A DNA stretch of 64,000 nt from Hoplostethus atlanticus. Lineage: Eukaryota > Chordata > Actinopteri > Trachichthyiformes > Trachichthyidae. A program made the position numbers and the translations under genes. The notes beneath the pieces are model-generated. The model was not told the DNA's origin and made no database searches. It was given only the letters and a program-made list of their open reading frames with translations. The stretch spans positions 5,110,001 through 5,174,000 of the forward strand of contig JAXDDX010000013.1 in assembly GCA_034670405.1 (NCBI GenBank), read 5' to 3'. Of the stretch, positions 60,401-64,000 are shown piece by piece (position 1 is the first letter of the stretch; each line of letters starts with the position of its first letter).

Positions 60401-61184
60401 GGCAATAAACACTGTACTGTCTTTCAAGTTTCTTAAGGATGAACAGAGATGTAGCTCTATCTGCAGGGACTCTGTACTACACCCTTCAACATCCAACTAA
60501 TCAATGCATAGGATTTGGAAACGCACTAGTTGAATAAATAATGAGGTCTGTAATTTCCGAAATGTCTATAAAATATCTGTAACATGTATAAGTTTCTGTT
60601 GTGATTGTATGACCATTAGTTGGTGCATTAGAAAATCACCAAGTGCATTTTCTTTGCTTTTGCCTTCAGATGAAAGCATGAAATATGGCAACAACAGCTG
60701 TCACTAAAGAACGATGACAACTAGCCCAATACTAATCAGCACTAATGAATACATATCAAAATCAATCATCACTAATCAACCATCACTAATCACTGCAAAA
60801 GACTCTTCATCTTTCTGGTGTTTTTTTTTTTTTTTTTTTACATTCAGCGAGACACAGCTGATGAAAACTCTAATTCACATTTCAGATTTTGCCGCATTAC
60901 AAAAATTGGCTTGACAGTTGGGTGGAAAGATACTGAAGCTAGTGAAACAGTAGCAGTGTTGAGTAACGGATTGGCAAATCAATGTTACAGAAGAAATCAA
61001 ACAATGATGAGAAAATGAAATCTTCAACCACAACCCTGAACTGCAACAAAAACCAAATACTGTAAGTGACTTAACACTATAAGGATATGGGAATAAATAT
61101 GGCAAGCACTTTAATATAGATTCTTACTGCCTACAGGATCCACAATACTATACACAACAGACCTTTTGTCCTATCGCACTTATA

Positions 61185-61370
61185 CAGTGTATCTGCAAGT
61201 TTTATTTATACATTTTTTACTTTTTAAGACCTTTAATGCCAGTTAAAATGAAATACAAGACCAATTTCGGTGATGAAATTAATATAAAAATATCAGAATC
61301 TATGCCTGAAACAGCTCACCAGAGTTTGACTTCTAAAAGTAAATTCAAGACCTTTTACAGCCTTGAGTCA
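61185..61370. repeat. Dispersed repeat family D, copy 4 (in large1 intron)
   Basis: GTGTATCTGCAAGTTTTATT, TTTTTAAGACCTTTAATGCC, AGTTAAAATGAAATACAAGA and TTCAAGACCTTTTACAG follow the block order of the copies near 14.4 and 54.5 kb. Confidence 0.55.
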
Positions 61371-61753
61371 CTCACTGTGAGCTCAGTGCCTATGTACTCA
61401 GTGATGTAGTGGTAAATAAAAAAAAGATGGTAAACTATGACCTCCAGTCGGTGATCATCATCATATTCACTAAAATCATTTGTCAATATGAACAAAACTC
61501 AATTATATTTTGAATTATCTTTTCAGAAGAGTATCAATTTATTCCTTTTCCCTACAGTCATATAACCTGCATCAACTTTCACGACTTACCATGATCGATA
61601 CTATGAATTTACCTCATAAAGATTGATGTTTAGATGGGTTTACTCGCCACTACATCCTTGTATGCAGTGCAGTGTTAATAAATGGAATATTAGACTACCA
61701 ACTGAGCATACTGAGCGACATTGGAGCATCAGGAGTTTTGTGTTGTACAGTAC

Positions 61754-61917
61754 CTGTCCATGGAGAGCTGGGCGACTAAGGTGACGTCTGTGTGGTCAGA
61801 ACTGGGCTCGTACTCGTAGTGGAGGAAGTAGAGGTGCGTTCGGTGGACGGTGAATCGCTCCCGACGAAACTCGTAGCATGGGTCGTCCTCGTCCAGCTCC
61901 GACAGAGTCTTCTGGAG
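61754..61917 (-). CDS. large1: LARGE1 glycosyltransferase, coding exon 1 of 5 in window
   Basis: A 164-nt exon reading [40 protein letters not shown] and [14 protein letters not shown] plus two bases of an arginine codon. The acceptor TCTGCAG precedes 61917 (phase 0) and the donor GTACTG follows 61754. This is the linker and start of the glucuronyltransferase domain; counting back from the C-terminus its first residue corresponds to about 430 of 756 in human LARGE1. All upstream exons (membrane anchor, coiled coil and GT8-type xylosyltransferase domain) lie beyond base 64000. Confidence 0.97.
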
Positions 61918-64000
61918 CTGCAGAGAGAGAGGAGAAATAATAAGGCCCCTATTATTCATGTTTCGCAAATTTGCTTTGAAATGTACTTCTCAGGAAAAAA
62001 ATCATCTGCTTTTTTCAAACAAATAAAGTTTAGTTAATAAGTTCAGCTGAAGATTAATGGTGCTACATGTAGCATTTTTAAATATTATTATATTATTGTT
62101 AAATTCATTACTTTGGTATAAAAGGAGACCACAGTGGTATTGTTAGTGCTAGTGTTTCTCAAAATTAAGACATTTCCCATAAACCCTGTTGCTTCCTGTT
62201 GCAAGGAAGATTTTTGCATATATAACATATTGGAAGTGATTTTTCCATCTGCCCTTCACTCCTGAAAGCTTTAGCTCCTTTTGCCCTGGAACTGGACACT
62301 GTCCTCTCTCTAAATGTGCCGTAAAGCAATCCAGCAGCTTTCCCACCAAATCTGACCCTGTGACACACGATATGAAATGCAGTATAGAGGCTGGTACAGG
62401 CTGCCAATCTTCTCGGTGATGGTCTCGTTTGTTTACAGTAATTATACAAAATTAATGTGGTAATGATTTATTCATGCTAAAATGCTACACAGAGCACCTT
62501 TAAATTCTCACACCCTCATTATATTGCACCCTGCTTGGCTCACTGGAGGCAATTAAACAGTTGTTGAGGGAGGAGTTCCAATCAAAGGCAACTTCTAATG
62601 GTGACGTGCTCAATGTAGAGAATGTAGAGAATCTGAAACTATAAAAAATGTATGTGGAATACATCGAGCTGCTTAAAGTAATCTAGGTTTACCATTGCCT
62701 TCTTAAAGCAACCCTGATCAAATATCAATTCATGAATATTTTAATTGACTATATTAATGAAACTATAAAAAATGCCCTTTTAAAGATGAAAAGATTTGTA
62801 TGAACAGTTTTCACACAACAATGGTCAAAAATCTAAAAATAGCATTTGGCTTACGTTGGCTAGCGCACTGTGTTATTGATGTCCTTCTCCCAGAGGAAGG
62901 CCAGCTATCAAGCTAATGATACTTGATGAGTATTTGGATTCAGCTGTCGAACGCACTGCAGAGTTGTGCATTTATTAATTGGTGCAACTATTAATGCAAA
63001 ATTTGATGCAATTGGATGGGGAGGGAGATATATGGATGAAACACCAGCTCTGTTTCTGTTTCTGAGATGAGGCACAGTTACTAGCGACCCGTCAGCCGAG
63101 ATCTGCACACAAAATCTACTAAAATTGCAGAAGCTTGATAATTCCACATTTTATCGCCTACAGGAAGAGTTAAAAAAAAGCAGTTGTCAGAACCTTAGTG
63201 TCTGTAGTGGCTTTGCTCTACTTTGAACAGTGTGATTAGTGTAGTTTTAGTGAGTGACTGAGCGGCAGTGGCATTGCAGGCTCCTGGAGGACCCCAGGCT
63301 GAAGTGTGCTGCTGGAGCCAATCCCTGAGTGACTTCATTAGGCTAATCATCACTTTAATGGGATTTAAATCGCTGCTCAAACTCTGAAAAATTGAGTGAG
63401 CAAACTATTTCCTGGAGTTAAGGACACATTGGAGTTGAATGGTGGCAAGAAAAGGACTCTGGCATGCCGTGATGGAAAATTATAATGTGATTAATTAACT
63501 GACCTGCAGAGCTGACGCGTTAATAATTCCACCGCATGTGGCGGCCTGTCGCTCTGTAAAAAAGCAGACTTTGGATTGGTGGTGACCTTCAGTGCGTTAG
63601 GAGCCGAGGAGGGGCGAGGGGAGGATCAACTTCTATCTGGCTGATAAAACACTGACAGGCAGTCCATATGCTCCTAGCCCTTCCTCTCACTGATGGAGGG
63701 ATCTAGGACTCCACAGGGCTGCCCGACTGCGTGCCTGAGAGAAAAAGCCACCTCATTATGCGAACCCTGCCCCCCCATTCACCTCCTTGTGCTTGGCCGG
63801 GCTTGAGCGAGATTAAATATCCTGTCGGAGGTCTCTGTGTGACCTGGACCCGAGGGTTGTTTTTCCCCTAGCCAACCTTGTCCTTGTTCTCCTACGGGCA
63901 GAGATAGATGGGAGAGAGTGAATCTGCCTGTTTGGAGTGGCGGGTTCTGCGGTTCGGCCCATTAACCCCCTCACCTCGACACCTTCCTCCCACTGAGACT
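61918..64000 (-). other. large1: large1 intron (partial, continues past the window)
   Basis: No further large1 exon was recognised up to the window edge. It contains a MITE (62054-62503). The last 500 bp are GC-richer and unique-looking, without an open frame matching LARGE1. Confidence 0.85.
62054..62503. mobile_element. MITE with TAAAGGTGCT-type ends (in large1 intron)
   Basis: The left end TTAATGGTGCTACATGTAGC and right end (GCTACACAGAGCACCTTTA) form imperfect inverted repeats around about 450 bp of non-coding sequence. Ends of this type are common among short fish DNA elements. Confidence 0.65.

Overview
This is vertebrate nuclear DNA, almost certainly from a ray-finned (teleost) fish. 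The evidence is one intronless Kv1-type potassium channel gene, one intron-rich glycosyltransferase gene with clean GT-AG introns, abundant CA/TG/CT microsatellites, and a dense scatter of fish-type repeats (a tRNA-Lys-derived SINE, a LINE 3' end, and many small terminal-inverted-repeat elements). There are no bacterial operons, Shine-Dalgarno sites or CRISPR arrays.

Layout: 1-5.9 kb is gene-free and repeat-rich. A CT tract (5903-5968) leads into the single-exon kcna5 gene on the + strand (6315-7991, 558 aa, Kv1.5), whose leader carries three candidate upstream ORFs. From 8 to 51.2 kb lies a long interval with no recognisable protein-coding gene, made largely of old transposable-element copies. 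Two items in it stand out as possible transcript or regulatory signals: a candidate 3'-terminal exon with acceptor, two polyadenylation signals and a GT-rich downstream element (34066 to about 35840, + strand), and a CpG-rich patch (about 47260-47600). From about 51.2 to 61.9 kb, on the - strand, are the last five coding exons and 3' UTR of large1 (LARGE xylosyl- and glucuronyltransferase). The rest of that gene lies beyond base 64000. kcna5 and large1 therefore face each other tail to tail.

The two genes have no direct pathway link: Kv1.5 is a plasma-membrane delayed-rectifier K+ channel, and LARGE1 is a Golgi enzyme that builds matriglycan on alpha-dystroglycan. The five large1 exons join in frame to 327 codons plus a stop and contain the DxD motif of the glucuronyltransferase domain.

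The most unusual structure is in the repeats. There is a 1.44-kb element (3378-4819) with 27-bp terminal inverted repeats. It is packed with about a dozen copies of one short motif in both orientations, contains a 143-bp triplication, and sits inside another repeat. There are also several perfect inverted repeats with tiny loops (33-bp arms at 12593, 35-bp arms at 25491, both with 4-nt loops), a 195-bp segment present twice in opposite orientation 1.7 kb apart (one copy inside a 352-bp element), and other nested insertions. I found no convincing new multi-gene system. The repeat and hairpin structures and the possible unannotated transcript at 34-36 kb are the points most worth checking. Repeat boundaries and family assignments were made by eye and are approximate unless a terminal repeat is stated.
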